Positions 12,454 through 26,100 of a stretch of DNA of 64,000 nt are shown here, piece after piece; the stretch's first letter is position 1, and every line of letters begins with the position of its first letter. The position numbers and the translations under genes were made by a program. The notes under the pieces were generated by a model. It saw only the letters and a program-made list of their open reading frames with translations, was not told where the DNA came from and did no database searches. Where the stretch lies: NCBI RefSeq assembly GCF_002078875.1, contig NC_034414.1, positions 20,290,320 through 20,354,319 of the forward strand, given 5' to 3'. Source of the stretch: Numida meleagris. Its lineage: Eukaryota > Chordata > Aves > Galliformes > Numididae.

Positions 12454-12700
12454 TGGTTAACTGAAACATATTATTATTTCAGCCCAAAGATCCAAATCCT
12501 TTTTGATTGTTGTCTGAGAATACTTCAGTGTTTTCACCAGCTTTCACTATAGTTGTTTTTAGTTTTAGAATTAAAACAAAAGTTGTAAAGATTTCCACAT
12601 CCAAAGCATTATGTAATGAAATACAAACATAGCTAACAAATGTAACTTGTAGTTTAGATTAAATTAGCAAAAAATTGATTTGTTTGTGTACTTTCACATT
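12454..12700. other. Unique spacer between LTR and CR1
   Basis: Short AT-rich stretch with nothing recognised. Confidence 0.45.
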
Positions 12701-13090
12701 AATCATAGAATGACTTAGGTTGGAAGGGACCTTAAAGTTCATCAAGCTCCAGTCCCTCTGCTGTGGACAGGTTTGCCAGTCTGTCAGATCAGGCTGCCCA
12801 GTACTCCATCCAGCCCGGCCTTGAACACCTCCATGGATAGGCATTGACAACTTCTCTGGGCAACCTGTTCCAGTTCCTCACTACCCTTCAAGTAAATAAT
12901 TTTTTCCTAATGTCTGACCTAAGTTTCTTTTCATTTTGTTTAAAGCCATTCCCACCTGTCCTATCACTATTAGAGCATGTAAAAAGTCACTCCCCTTCCT
13001 GCTTATAAGTAGCTTATAAGCTCAAGTACTGGAAGGCCACAATGAGGTGTCCCTGGAGCCTTCCCTTCTCCAGGCTAAGCAAGCCCAAGT
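12701..13090 (-). mobile_element. CR1 LINE 3' fragment, head-to-head partner 1
   Basis: It begins on the plus strand with AATCATAGAATGACTTAGG and GGAAGGGACCTTAAAG, the CR1 3' end in antisense. GGCTGCCCAGTACTCCATCC, GGCAACCTGTTCCAG and the antisense of the ORF2 C-terminus follow (TTTTTTCCTAATGTCTGACC, CTTCCCTTCTCCAGGCTAAG). About 390 bp survive. It ends near 13090, where sequence with the opposite CR1 orientation begins after a gap of only about 20 bp. The minus frame at 12659-12850 is not a gene. Confidence 0.93.
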
Positions 13091-13111
13091 TCACCCCTGA
13101 GTGGGATGGGA

Positions 13112-14260
13112 CAGAAAAAGAGTAAGCCTTTGTTGTGGTTCCCCACAACATCTTCCTCTCCAAATTGGAAAGATATGGATTTGATGGGTGGACTGTTTGA
13201 TGGATGAGGAACTGGTTGCAAGATAGTATCCAGAGAGTAGTAGTCAATGGTTCAATGTCTGGATGGAGATCAGTGACAAGTAGTGTCCCTCGGGGTCAGT
13301 ACAGGGACCAATGCTCTTTAATATCTTCATCAATACCATTGACAGTGGCACTGAGTGCACCCTAAGCAAGTTGTGGAAGACATCAAGGTATATGATGCGG
13401 TCAATATGCCCGAGATAGGATGCAATCCAGAGAGACCTAGACAGCCTTAAGCAGTGGGCCCAGGAGAATATCATGAGGTTCAACAAAGCCAAGTGTACGG
13501 TCTTGCACCTGGGTCTTGGGAACCCCTGCTATGAATACAAGCTGGGGGGCAAAAGGATAGAGCACAGCCCTCCCAAAAAGGACACGAGGATACTGGTGGA
13601 TGGCAAGCTGGACTTGAGCCAGCAATGTGGCCTCACGGCCCTGAAAGTCAACAGTATACTGGGCTGCATCAAAGGAAGCATTGCTAGCCGGTCAAAGGAG
13701 TTGATCCTGCCCCTCTGCTCCGAGCTGATGAGACCTCACAAGCTCTGATACTGTGTCCAGATGTGGGCAGGAGAGACATGAACTTACTGGAGCACATCCA
13801 GAGGAGGGCCACAAAAATGATCCAAGGGATGAAACACCCTTCTTATGAGGACAGGATGAAAGAGTTGGGGCTGTTCAGCCTGGAAAAGAGTAGGCTCCGA
13901 GGAGACCTAATAGCAGCCTTTTGGAAGCTAAATGGAGACTATAAGAAAGAACGGCACAGACTCTTTAGCAAGGTCTGTTGTGGAAGGACAAAGGGAAGTA
14001 GTTTCAAAACCAAAACAGGGGAAATATAGACTTGATAGAAGAAAAAAGTTTTTTATGATTAGGATAGTGAAGCACTAGAAAAGCCCAAAGAGGTGGTGGA
14101 AGTCCCATCCCTGGAGACATTCATTGTCAGGCTGGATGGGACTCTGAGCAACCTGATCTAGCTATAGGTGTCCCTGTTCACTGCAGGGGAGTTGGACTAA
14201 CTGATCTTTACAGGTCCTTTCCAACTCCAATGATTCTATGATTTTAGTTCTATGATTCTA
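13112..14260 (+). mobile_element. CR1 LINE, 3' 1.15 kb with broken ORF2
   Basis: Sense-strand CR1 covering the RT C-terminal half. Landmarks run in order: TTCCCCACAACATCTTCCTC (the 'D T V P H N I L' region), AATTGGAAAGATATGGATTTG, CTTTAATATCTTCATCAATA, then a frame at 13473-13748 reading MRFNKAKCTVLHLGLGN...GCIKGSIASRSKELILPLCSELMRPH. A shifted frame at 13763-14029 continues with LLEHIQRRATKMIQG and [16 protein letters not shown] sequence. The catalytic FADD region is disrupted near 13370-13400. The copy ends at the canonical TTCCAACTCCAATGATTCTATG tail. Multiple frameshifts make it a non-functional fossil, more diverged than the copy at 9914. Confidence 0.95.
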
Positions 14261-15248
14261 CAAAAATGAGACGTGGAAACGTCTAAAGATTTAACAAGGT
14301 GGTCTGCTGTGATCCTGGGCAACAATGTCATTTTATTTTTTTTCAGAGATTTGTAAACTACAGTTTTCTGTGTTTTTGATCTTAGCAATCTGAATAAAAG
14401 ACAATTTCAAGATTTCTCTAATCATTAATCATATAATTTTCAGCATACATTTTCCTGTAGACAACTGTATCCATTTGCCCTTGTTTCAATACTGCCCTTC
14501 AGTTTAAACCACAAATTTTTTGTGCCTCACTGTTTACTTATGTATTTAAAATAGATCAACAGAATGTGTCATTCTTTGAATCATACAGTTCTTCTAGGCT
14601 CATCTTCTAAGACAGGCTTATAATTCCTCTGATCATACTTGCATTTTTTTTTCCTGACTTTATTTCATCTTGTAATAATAAATAATCTTTCAGCTCCCAA
14701 CAAAATTTTTTTATTCTTCTCCTCCTTTTTTTTTTCCCCCCCGAAAATTAACAGCCACTATAGAAATATTAGACCCAGTGTCTGTGGACCGGACTAAAAA
14801 CATTAGTAAATGATTTTGAGAAGCTCAGTCCAAATTTACCCTGCATTTTTATCATCATTATTACCTAGAGTTAAACTTGTATAAATAAGCCATTTAAAAC
14901 ATTCAATGGTTTAATGTTATGGACTATTTCAATTATCTGAGCAACTTAAACTGAAAATTGTTTGTGATAAACTAAAAACCTTAAAATAACTGAAGACATG
15001 TTCAGATTTATTTTAGGTGGAAAAGATGAGTAGCTAAACTACCATGAGTTAAACTGCCAACTATATAAAACTTGCCCTTAAAATGTCATTCCTTGTCATT
15101 TCAATTTTGTAACATTACAAATTGGCATTAGCTAGAATAATAGTAGGACTGCCTAGACTGTAGTATTTTGATTTCTTCTGTATATTCTATTTGTAGTTTT
15201 AATTGCCATTTTCAATGCTATTTTTAAATGACAGAAGATAAACCTCTA
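14261..15248. other. Unique AT-rich DNA with a pyrimidine run
   Basis: No gene or transposon was recognised. A 29-bp all-pyrimidine run lies at 14714-14742, ending in ten T and seven C, and is low-complexity. Confidence 0.5.
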
Positions 15249-15282
15249 ATTATATATATATATGGTATATATATATATATGG
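15249..15282. repeat. Duplicated (TA)n-TGG microsatellite
   Basis: Two adjacent units of about 17 bp each consist of a TA run followed by TGG. The arms can pair with themselves, so hairpin formation and length variation are likely. Confidence 0.8.
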
Positions 15283-18200
15283 TTTTTTAGATACTGGAGT
15301 ACTTACATGCTGAAGACATTGGCTTTCCCAAAACAAAAGTAAGTCTTAGAATACATATGATACGCACCAGAAAACAGCATCAATTGACTTATCAAGGAGG
15401 AGAGCCTACATAACTTTTCAGAATCATCACACATTGGTTTACATAAGATTTACTACTCATGTAGGTGTTTTGCTGGTAAGAAATATGTTTGTAATCTTTC
15501 TTTGCTGCTACATTCACTTGGATTGGAAGACTGAGAATGATGTATACATTTTTTCTCATAGTTATCTTCTTATAAAGAGATATATAGTAGAGTTCAATAA
15601 CTAGAAAAAAATCATCATGACAAAAATAAAGCAATTTGGTACAGATGGGGAATCTTCCTTCAAGTCTTACGATTATATTTTCCATAGAAGACCCAGAGAT
15701 CACATTCTAGTAAAATAAAAAGAATAACAAAATAGAATATTGAAGTAGATGAATGAAAGACCTTTGGGAACCACTGATCTCAGAGAGTAACTAACAAAAA
15801 TCAAGATGGCATGCGTGAGACAAGGATATTAGCCAAGGAGAATCCTTGGTAGTGTGGAAAAAAGATGTTTTAATTAATCATCCTTTAAAACAGTAATGTG
15901 TGAACCAGCTTTAAGGCTTTTTTCTTCCACTGGATGATTACCTTATGAATGCATGAGTGGCTAAAATTTCTGGGTTTGTGAGAAAGTGTAATGGAAACTT
16001 GACTGATTGTACGTTATTATCAGTGACAAGCAAATAATATGTTTTCTATAATTAGTAGAAAATACACCCATTTCATTACTAAAGGATATTTGCCCCCCTG
16101 TATTTGATCATCAGTCTTTTGATAGAGACTTGAATTTCATCTTTTTCATCATGTGAAAACTAGCAAGCTGGATTTTCAAGGTCATCAATATTCAGATACA
16201 TGCCAAGCCCATAGGAGAAAGAAACAGATCAAATAAATACTGGCCTCTTCCTTTTATTAAGAAAAAAGTGTGATCATTTTTCGTGCAAAGAATAAAATGG
16301 TCATCAGAAATTGTTAGATGAATAAGCTTTATCAAAGACATAAAGTACATAGTAACTTCTGCTGAGACTACAGACAGGTTCTGCGGTTACTCATTTTTGG
16401 GCTACTTAACTTAAGAAATCTGCCTGAAGACAAAAAAAAAAATTGGGGGAGGCATGATTCAAGGAAGAGCTGTAGTCTATTCTATGATGGAGAGTGAATT
16501 CCTAAGTACTTTATACTTACGTTTTCCCATTTCTTACTAAATAGTAACAAATGAAATCTCCTGTTCTAGGAAGAGGAAAAAAATCTTTACTTTGGTCTTT
16601 CTCTAACACAGTGTCTCAGCAGGAATATGTACCTCAGCTTCCATGAGTAGAGAAAGACAATGATTACCTCAAATGGGTGTTCAGAGGCCTAATTAAAAAC
16701 TCTTTGTGTCATTCTCAGATCCTCAGAGGAAAGCAATTACATTGTGCATATGAAAGGTTTTACTATATTAATTAATCATTATTGAAAAACAATTTGATTA
16801 TCCAATGTATTCCAAATTTAATTGCACCCATAATTATTTTTAAGGCTCCCTTTCAACTTGCATGGAATTTCACATCCGAGAAAGAAAATTGTTCTCCGAA
16901 TGATCAGTTCTATGAATAATAAAGCAGTATCAGTGTGTGCATGACACATTTGTAGGCTTCATTTTTCCTATAGATACTTTCATCCAGAAAAGTGACAACT
17001 CAGAAAAGAAGGTCAATAATAGGACACCATTACAGTAGAAGAGAGGCTATTTTTTTCTTTACTAGTCTAAGACTCTGCTAATCCTTTAAGTTCCAGAAAG
17101 AGTTTGTTAAATGAATCCTGCGATTCATGAGCAAAAGTGAACAAAAAATTTGAATTAATTGCATATCTCAGGGTTTTCTGCTGGATCATAGAAGCCTGTT
17201 CCTTTCCTTCCTACAACTAACTTTCCACTTTTATTACAGGATTTTTTCATTTGAGTTCTCTCACTATCAAGACATTGGGCATATGTTTTATGATACTAAA
17301 CAAGTAGTTTCTTTAGGCAAAAGTCCTGTCCTACACCTAAAGTAGTATTGCTTGTGATCTGCTCTGTACTTATGAGTTCTCATCAGAAGTATCATAATTA
17401 GTATAAAACTTGTAGAGTATTTAGCATGACTGCATCTCAGTTGTGATATATATCTTTGGGCAATAGCGTAATGTAAACAGTCATTTGAATTGAGTAGGTA
17501 GGATAATGGACAGCAAGTGAGGATTATGGTTCGAGGTCAGCAAAACATTCTTAAAATGATGAAAAAGACTTTTTTTTAAGCATCACAGGTCACTATTATA
17601 AAGGCAAAGCTTTTCCTATGCAGTTGTTTTAGAAAATGAAACAGTAATAGGACACTGCTCAGAAACTCTAGGAAGAATAGGAAGAACTTGAAAACGACAA
17701 GCTGATTGCCAGTACTCATGAAGAAAGAATAGTGGGCAAATGCTTTGCTATCTCTGTTTCCTGATGGTAGTTAAGAAAATACTGATATTTAGCTGTTTCT
17801 GAAAGTCAGATCTGTGAGTTAAATAGAAGGAGAAATATTTGGTAGCTGTACAAGCTCTCCCAGTGGTGAATATATAGCATGTCTTTTCAACTCAGTCAAC
17901 AAACCTCAAATAGTTTATGCAACATTTGAGATTCAGTGAGGATATTTTATGTGGCTTTAGTCTTACACACTGTTAAAGATGACAGCAGTAGTTTTCCAGA
18001 GAAAGAAAGGGGAAGGAGAAAAGCAAAACTGCTAGAATTTTACCTTTGTCACTTAGTAATAACATAAAATGTAACGTCTATGTTCTAATCCATACTCCTG
18101 CGTAATATTATAATCACTATAAGTACACATACAGAAGCATTGCAGCAATATGAAGTTAAATTGAATTAATGGGAACAGACAAAGTAACCATTCAGATATG

Positions 18201-20762
18201 CTGATAGTTAAATACTTTTAGAAACAGTAGCATTTGTGAATTTTCTTTTATAAATATCACCTGTGGGAATAAAATGATGGCAGGCCAATCAGCAACAGGG
18301 GTGGTAATTAATGCATTCTCTACCTTTACACTAAATTTCTGCTACTATGCCTAACTGGGACAAGAGCGCTATCTAAAGTGCTATCTTTGAACAAAATCTG
18401 CACACTGCTAGATGTCATTGCTATTAAGTTCCAAACAGGAGTTACATGGTCAACAAAACATGAAATGCGAGATTTTCTAGAAGACAAATACAACTCCTTG
18501 ATATAGGAAACAGTAATAAAAAGAACCGTACTATAACCGTATATATCTACTCCACTTGGGGAAAATACCTTGATTTGACCTAATTTTGATGACATTTTCT
18601 TCATCAAATTACAGTTAAAAATAAATTATATGAAAGTGAGACGATGCATTAAAGTCTTGTAATAGTAAATATAGGATAGAGTCATCACTTGAGAAAACAC
18701 TTGCAACTACACTTTTATAAGAGTCTTCTTAATGTGTAAGGTTATCTCCAAAATCCCAAATTCTGCAGAATTTTTATTAACTCCAATTTTATTTGGGGTC
18801 TGGAGCAGAAGACCATCCAAACCTGCATTCAGGCTATTAGTTTCAGCCAGGAATCAGATACAGTTTGAGCAGGGACAGTCTTTTTTTTTTTTTTTTTACA
18901 GCAAAGAAAAGAGGAAGAAATCCAGGTTCATATCTGTGATTTTGGTACCATTGACACATGAGTGCCATTACTGACTGTGATTGTGGGAATTTATTCATAC
19001 TCGTCATAAAATCTATGAAAGGTACAAAATCCGAAGTAGAAAAGACTGTTGGAAAAATATGACTAATACAATAGGTTCAGATTTTCATCAGGATACAAAT
19101 CAGGCTAATGATGATTTGTTGCCCTTGAATTGCATGAAGAATTTTGCTGATAAGACACATGACTTCTTTAATAACTCAGGGCATGGCAACTTTCTTTCAT
19201 CTTGCATACAAGTAAGATGAAAGCAAGATTGTTAAACATCAGCTAGAGGTACATCACTGCACTGAAACATCTAAAAAAATATTTCAGCGTAAAGAAGAAT
19301 TTACTTCAGGAATTTACAAATGCTTCACAACTTTTTAGATCATTATAGAAGATCACATTGACCTACTGTCTCTGATACAAGTTTTACTACTTTCTTAGCA
19401 TTAAGTCCATAAAATTACCTCAAATTACTTTCCAAACCAAGTTTGATATCTCCTAAATTCAGCAAACAAGTAAACCAGAAAAGTTCTTTTAAGCAAAAGC
19501 TCAGGTGTCTTTGGAAATGAAATTATTTCCCACTAATTTCTTGCTTGCACAGCTGCCTAAAAAAAGCATGGCAAAAAAGCAATCCAAATCATCACACAGC
19601 AACACAACAATTCTAACCACTCCAGGTATATAAACATTTTACTTTGCATATGTTTGCAGGTGATTGGGCTATTTCAATACTTTCTTCTCTTTACATTGAA
19701 AGTTTTATTAAAAATTCTAATTTGATTAAACTGTACGTATAAGAAAAGTGATATATTAAGTTGTGAAGTTCATGTACAGGGAAAGAAATTTCTAGGGTTT
19801 GTCCCACTTTCTCTCTTGTTAATTGATGACCACAAGCTATGTTTGGGCATGAGCAGTGAGTTTATTTCACTGCATTTACTCATTCTTCAGACAATACAGC
19901 TTAGAGGAGTTCACACACACACCGCTTTTATTCACACACACATTCATCTTCTAGTGCTTGAAATTTTGCACAAGATAATCTTATATCATCAGTTAAAGAC
20001 AGGCAAAATTGCTTTGGTGTGCAATCCTTTGCATCTATCATATACTTTCTTACTGACAAATGTACAATTCCATGTTTTAAGTGGAATTGCTTAGTTTATT
20101 AGTACATAGTAGAAAAATCAATTCACAAAGAAATAAAAAATTTTCTAGAATGCTTAACACATCTTTTCAAAACTGTGGGTAATGCAAAGGAATATATAGC
20201 TTTGCATTTTTATACAATTTTCAGCTAAGAATAAATCTGTGTTAGCTACAGAGTTGTCTGTGTTTTGATAAATAGAATTAATACAAAAATAATGAAACAT
20301 ATTTGGAAAAAAAGTATAGAAAGCTAAGCTGTTAATAACTGCAATCTGCCTGTTGGATATTTCATGCTTCATTAGTGAAAACTATTTTAATTTGAACTAA
20401 TTATGCTGTGCTGGTGAAATTAGTAGTACAAACCATTAAAATAAAATAATGTAGTTTAAAATTGTAAAAATTACAAAAAATCACAAAATATTATTACTGA
20501 ATTCTTCATTCAAGCAGAACCCCAAATCTCTCACAGCAATTATAAAATTAATACTCTAGTATTTGCCCTTCAAGAAAGACTTAATCTGTCCTCAGAGGCG
20601 TCTACACTGTAAAATATGAATTTAGATAGAACAGCCTACGTGATTTTTTACTTTAAAAAAAAAACTTAAAAATATTAGTTTGTAATATATGGTATGCACA
20701 GTGTATAGAATAAGTCTTTGGAAGTACAATCCCATACAAAGGAGTGGGCCTGGTCCACAGAA
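15283..20762. other. Unique AT-rich noncoding DNA
   Basis: About 5.5 kb with no recognised transposon or exon. A 17-T run lies at 18881-18897 and two short CA runs at 19912-19922 and 19932-19942. Frames at 15392-15703 and 18326-18607 (minus, 103 and 93 codons) have no recognisable domain. Confidence 0.5.
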
Positions 20763-20777
20763 CAAGCAGAGGGCAAA
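20763..20777 (+). promoter_or_regulatory. CTCF-like core motif
   Basis: CAAGCAGAGGGCAAA matches most positions of the vertebrate CTCF core (CCASCAGRGGGCRSY), by my count 12 of 15. It lies in otherwise plain AT-rich DNA. Single-motif matches of this quality occur by chance, so this is only a candidate. Confidence 0.3.
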
Positions 20778-23110
20778 CCTAAGTTGCAAATGAATTATAA
20801 AGTCACAAGAACATTTTCAGAAATAAACTATGATATTTCCTATAAATCTTCTTAGAACAAAAGAACTTAGAAGAATTTGTAGAACTAACTACAGCTATGA
20901 ACAATAAACTGAAAAGATAAAGAGCTACTCTTTAGACTTTTTAGTAAAAGCTAAAAATTGAATCTACAGTAACAATTTATCAGATCTGAAAACATATGAA
21001 AAGATACTACTGGACACTAATATTAAACTAGAAAAATAATAATGGAAGGTTAACTGGTCCGAAATGTGGGTAAATGTACTAGGATAGAAAATGAGTATGG
21101 AACATCAACCTTAAGGAGACAGCTGAACATAAATAAATTAGACATCACCATACAAGAGGGAAATTACACTGGAACTATACAAAAGAGTTCTCTGAAATGA
21201 AGAGAGACTCAGTAATATAAGTAACATAAACAATGATCATTTTCAAAAGACATAACACAAACTGTTAGGGACATTAATATTAAGACTGTAGAGGTCAGCG
21301 AGATCACTGTTCAAAGTGACATGAAAGGACAAGTGTAGAAAGGGGGAGTTAAAAGAAAGAAACCGGCAATCTCTGTCCATGTTGTTTCCATTCAGAGCTT
21401 TTGAAATTCATTTGGACCCATGGTAGACAGATAGAGACTGCAGAGAATAAGATTAGTGAATCCAAGATAAAAGGAAACAAATTAAAATGGAATAGCTGAA
21501 TATGTAATGATGAATGCATTACTAAAGGTAATGGGAAATTAATTCAAAGATTGAGCTGTAGTCAAGTACACAAAACAACACAAAAACAACACAAACCCTT
21601 GCCTCAGTGACAAAGCAGCTGTGCAATGAACTCTTAAAGTGAAACATGCAGCAAAATGTTGAGAATCTTTACAGAGGGGGATGCTTAAGGCAATTCAGTA
21701 GCATCTTCATGACTGTTACAGAACATTACAGATAATTTTGCATAAATTATACATTCTGGAGAATTAAATCAAGAGAGACAAACATAGATTCTAAAAACAA
21801 ATAAAGTGTTCCTTTTAAATGTACAGAAAAGAAATTAGTAAGGTATAATATGAAGTAGAAGTCAGCATTCTTCATCACTGAAAACAGTGCTTAATCGAAG
21901 TTCTAGTAATAGTAATAGATAAAATCTAACTAAAATTCCAATTCTGTGTAACTTTAAAGCCAAACTGGACCTTATTGAAGCTTTTATATTAATGGTTTAA
22001 AAGTCTAAAAAGGTCACAAAACTTTTACTAACATCTCATCTTAGGAAACTGACTATAGCCAGCATTTTAAAGACTGCTGAGTGTTCAGTCTCAAACACCC
22101 GAGAAGTTACCTAGTAATGGCATTCTTATGGTTGGAAGACTGGGGCCTTACACTAATATCTTTAGCCATATTTAGGAAACTTTCAAAAGGGTGAGCCAGA
22201 ACTGGCAATTCTCTCCTACATTAGCTAGACATACATATACTCAAAAGATTAAGAAATTAAATTCTTTTAATCTCAGTTTAAGTGGCCAACTTAAAAAAAA
22301 AGGGACTATATTTGAGCTGCTATTAAGACAATTCACTCTTCTAGGGTCACAGAACAAATCTGTTTGAAAATTTAATACAGAAGACAATCCTTCCAGTTTT
22401 TAGCCCTCTTGGTCTTAAACACAATCAATACTAAACTATTTCCAAGGAAGCCTGAAGTTTAATGAAGTTTCAGTTCATGGTTATAAAATAACATTTTTTT
22501 TCCTTTTGGGTTCCCATAAGAGGCAACGAACCACAGACACAACATAAGAGGGCTGTAATTCACCACACTATTTCTAAATATTTTAAATATTTAAGTTCCT
22601 GTTATTGAGCAATATAGGCACATTAAAGCATACACAAGTTTCAAAGGAAGAAGTATATGAAGAATTGTATTAAATACTTTGTTAGTTTAATGTCTAAATA
22701 CTATACTTACTATACATTATTGAATTCCTGTCTATCATCTGATATATTTTATATGTATGAATTAGGTAGCTAATCACTTTACATTATATCTTTCGTTAGT
22801 ATAACCAAGTTTTAAGTTACGTTAAGTATTCAAATTACAAAACTAGAAGTGTGGAAGAAATCCAAGTGAACTCCCAGGAGTAAAACCAAAGTGAGAAATT
22901 GAAATAACTTTTACTTCCTACCACCACAACCTTTGTTTACTTTTTAATTAAGTAAAGATGGAATTGTGTACCGTAAAGTCCAGTAGAAATGGTGGGAACT
23001 GCTTACAAAACTTCTTCTGTTTCTCCACTCTTCATGGTTCAGACAAGAGTGAGAAGTAAACTTATGCTCCAGACCTAAGAAAGAAAAAAGGCTTAAGGAT
23101 TTGATTCTTA
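20778..23110. other. Unique AT-rich noncoding DNA
   Basis: Nothing recognisable was seen. The stretch is low in GC and contains no long open frame. Confidence 0.5.
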
Positions 23111-23151
23111 TCTTTTTCTCTCCCTTTCCCTTCCTTTTTCTTCTTCTTTTT
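23111..23151. repeat. 41-bp pure pyrimidine tract
   Basis: All 41 bases are C or T (TC, CCCTTT and CTT blocks). Mirror-like polypyrimidine tracts can form intramolecular triplex (H-DNA). Splice-acceptor use is also formally possible because TTTTTGTAG follows, but no exon is evident beyond it. Confidence 0.75.
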
Positions 23152-26100
23152 GTAGTAACTCCAGGATAACAGAAAAAAAATGACCTTACAAATTCAGCTC
23201 TTAGAACCACTAAAAAATCAGCAAGAGACCAGGAGAAGAAACTCTTTTTATTGTTTTGTTTTTTTTTTTTTTTGCTGCATAACAACATAAACTAGGCTTT
23301 AGATTGAAGGAAAGTATGTTATTCAGACCTCTTGACTTCTAGCAATTTATCAAATTTCACAGAGCAATTCCTCTGCATAACACTTTTCTCAGTTTCTTTA
23401 AATATAATAACACTAGGGAAAATTCATTTATTATGCTGGCTGAAAGTTATTCAGAGCTTTGATTGCACAAAGATACCCTCAGGTTTTATCAAGTGTTTCC
23501 TTTGCACCAGCTGGACAACTCTTTTAAAACAAAAGCAACAACAGAAACTAACAATGCACTTCTCATACAATTTGTTAATAGCTAGAGCTTTAAAAGTGAT
23601 AATACATTAACTACATTTTACTGAATCCTTGAGAGACAAAATAATATTACTGTCCTTCAAGGTGACTAGATCACTTGCAGAAAGTGATGATGATTCCAAG
23701 CAAAGTGACAAATTGAACTGCAATTTCTTATGTCCCTCAAGATTATCCTAACCACCCCATTACTTGTTATTCTGGAGATGATTTCTCCTTAAGAAAAAAA
23801 AAAGGTGATTTTTTTCTCACCCTTAAAAGGTTTTGATATGTATTCCTGAAAAGTTTTAGTTCCCATGATGAATTTTTCTTTTAAAAAAAAAAAAAAAAAT
23901 CCTAAACATAGAAAACAGCTGCCACATATAAAACCGAAGAAAAGTCATCAGAGTATTTCAGTGGGACTTTGTCACTGTCACATTGGTTGGAAATACCAAC
24001 AATTTTATATGTTGTGTTCCCAACAATTGATATACAATATTAAAGTAACTATGTTTATTCTATTCAGATATTCTGACTGGGAACCCACATATTTGGTCAG
24101 AACTGCCCCATTTATAAAGTTCAGTTGATATTTAACATGTGTCCTCAGCAGTTTGTATTTTTCTTTAGCTGCTCAGTGTTCAGCCATTAACTCAAGAAGA
24201 GATTTCTGTACATTAATCCATTGTAGACCCAAGTTCATTTTTACTTAAAAACATACTTAAATACTGTCCTGACCAGTGCCTTAATTCCCTTTACAAATGT
24301 ATTATTTTTCTCATGTTCTTTAGATGCTATCAACCACCAGCATTAAGTATCTCAAAGATTCATCTGAAGTATTAAGTGATGTGCAAATGCTGTCGGCAAA
24401 GCAAGTTCCGGCAACATAAACACAAAGAATGGTGTTTCACACATGAGATGTTAGGTACATAATTGTTAATTCTGAAAGTAGTTGTAAACATAACCAAAAT
24501 AAACGAGTATAAATAGTTGCAATGTAGTCTGCAGGCTTTGTAGCTCCCATCTTGGTATCATATAATAGCAATTAAGAGAAAGAGGATAGAAAGGAGATGG
24601 AAAATCAACCAGTCATGCTCTGTGATTAGTAGACTGAAATGCATCTGTTTCATCTCTATCCCATCATATAAGGAATAGAGCTAAACAGGATTTTTCTGAT
24701 GAAACCCAGCTTTTATTGCAAAACACTCATCTGCCAAATTGAAGCATTTTGCAAAAGTAGATTGGTTTTGATGAATTCTGATGAAATGCAGAAAGACTGC
24801 AAACAGCAACCTGCCTGATTTTCTACCTGCTTACCTGTGGGACTGTCATAGTCTAAGAACATTCTAAATAAGAAAACAACTTTAAGTACACAACTTTGGA
24901 GACACTGTCAAGACATGGATTTTAAAAAAAAAAACTTTCTGAACATTACAATACGCCATCAAAGTGGAACATAATAAAGGAACAACAACCAGCTGTATCA
25001 TACATGATTACTACAGTGCTGGATCCAACTAGAACTACAAACAGAAGAGTATAAAAACAAAATTCCACTGAATTTAGAGCGGTTTGGCAATATTCTAGAA
25101 AGAGCATCTCTACATTGTGAAAAGTCTTCTGAGACCATTATAGAGGATAAAAAATTTTTTTGCGACCAGACAGTATCAACTATACATGCAGCGCTCATTT
25201 CAGAAACTTTCCCATAAAAAATATTCCACCTCTTATCACAGGTGGCGTTTGTCCAAATATTCCTGCAGGTTCCTAGGCACAAAATGTTGAATGTATACAG
25301 GTGGTCAGCACCTGAATGTTTCATTCAAGGAACATCTGCTCTGTAGAGTAAAATCCAAGACAAAAATGTGGTAAAGAATAAAATGTTAATTCTGAATTGA
25401 TACTACTTATCAGAAAAAACTTTAAGAAAACAGCCTTGATATTATTATTCTAATTATTTACTTACTGCTCACTGTGTGAAAGCTGACAAGACTGGAGCAA
25501 ATTCTGACAGCAGATCATTGCTACTCTGATATTTACTTCTAGTAAAATACATGTCTCTGGGCATTGCTCAGAGTATGACAGTCTTCCAATCCATCATATA
25601 TTTTCTGGGAAATATACTTTAAACCTGTCATGTCTCCAGACTGTAAGTAGAAGGCTGGTAAGTATAGAGACACCATGGGAGTGTTTTGTGTCCAGCTAGC
25701 GATGGATGAGTGCCCCAGCAATCAGACAGTGGCTTGCTTGGCTAATCCGTGCCCTCAGACCTCGCACTCTGGTCTAGCTGCAGTGAGCAGCTTAAAAGCC
25801 AACACTGAAACAGGCCCAGCTGCTTTACTGAAAAACTGTGGAAAAGCTCAGTTCGCACTTGATCATTCAGGATCTAAAAATACAATTTAAAAGACAGAGC
25901 ATTTCTTTGTCGATGTTGCTTCCGCTGACACAGCTTAGAGATGGTCAAAGTTAAAATTAGATGAGCAAAAAATAGAAATAATCAGAGCCTGTATGGGCTA
26001 GCCAGTTCATGCAAAATATAGAACTAAATACTCAAAAGATGAAAAAGGCAATCTAGCCTATGCAAACCACTTCCTTTCAATGACAGACTTCCTAATATTC

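Noticed and set aside
12701..14260. Twin-priming inversion of a single CR1.
   Set aside because: Both halves carry their own 3' terminal repeat pointing outward, which a single inverted element would not have.
17521..17545. GGTTCGA word that recalls a tRNA B-box.
   Set aside because: No A-box, no cloverleaf stems and no acceptor complement at the right distance.
18326..18607. 93-codon minus-strand frame whose translation looks protein-like.
   Set aside because: No recognised family, no conserved motif, and no convincing splice sites or neighbours. Kept out of the annotation as a gene.
22944..23288. 114-codon minus-strand frame rich in K, R, S and F.
   Set aside because: It is produced by the pyrimidine tract at 23111-23151 and the T-run at about 23259-23273. 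Low-complexity translation, not a gene.
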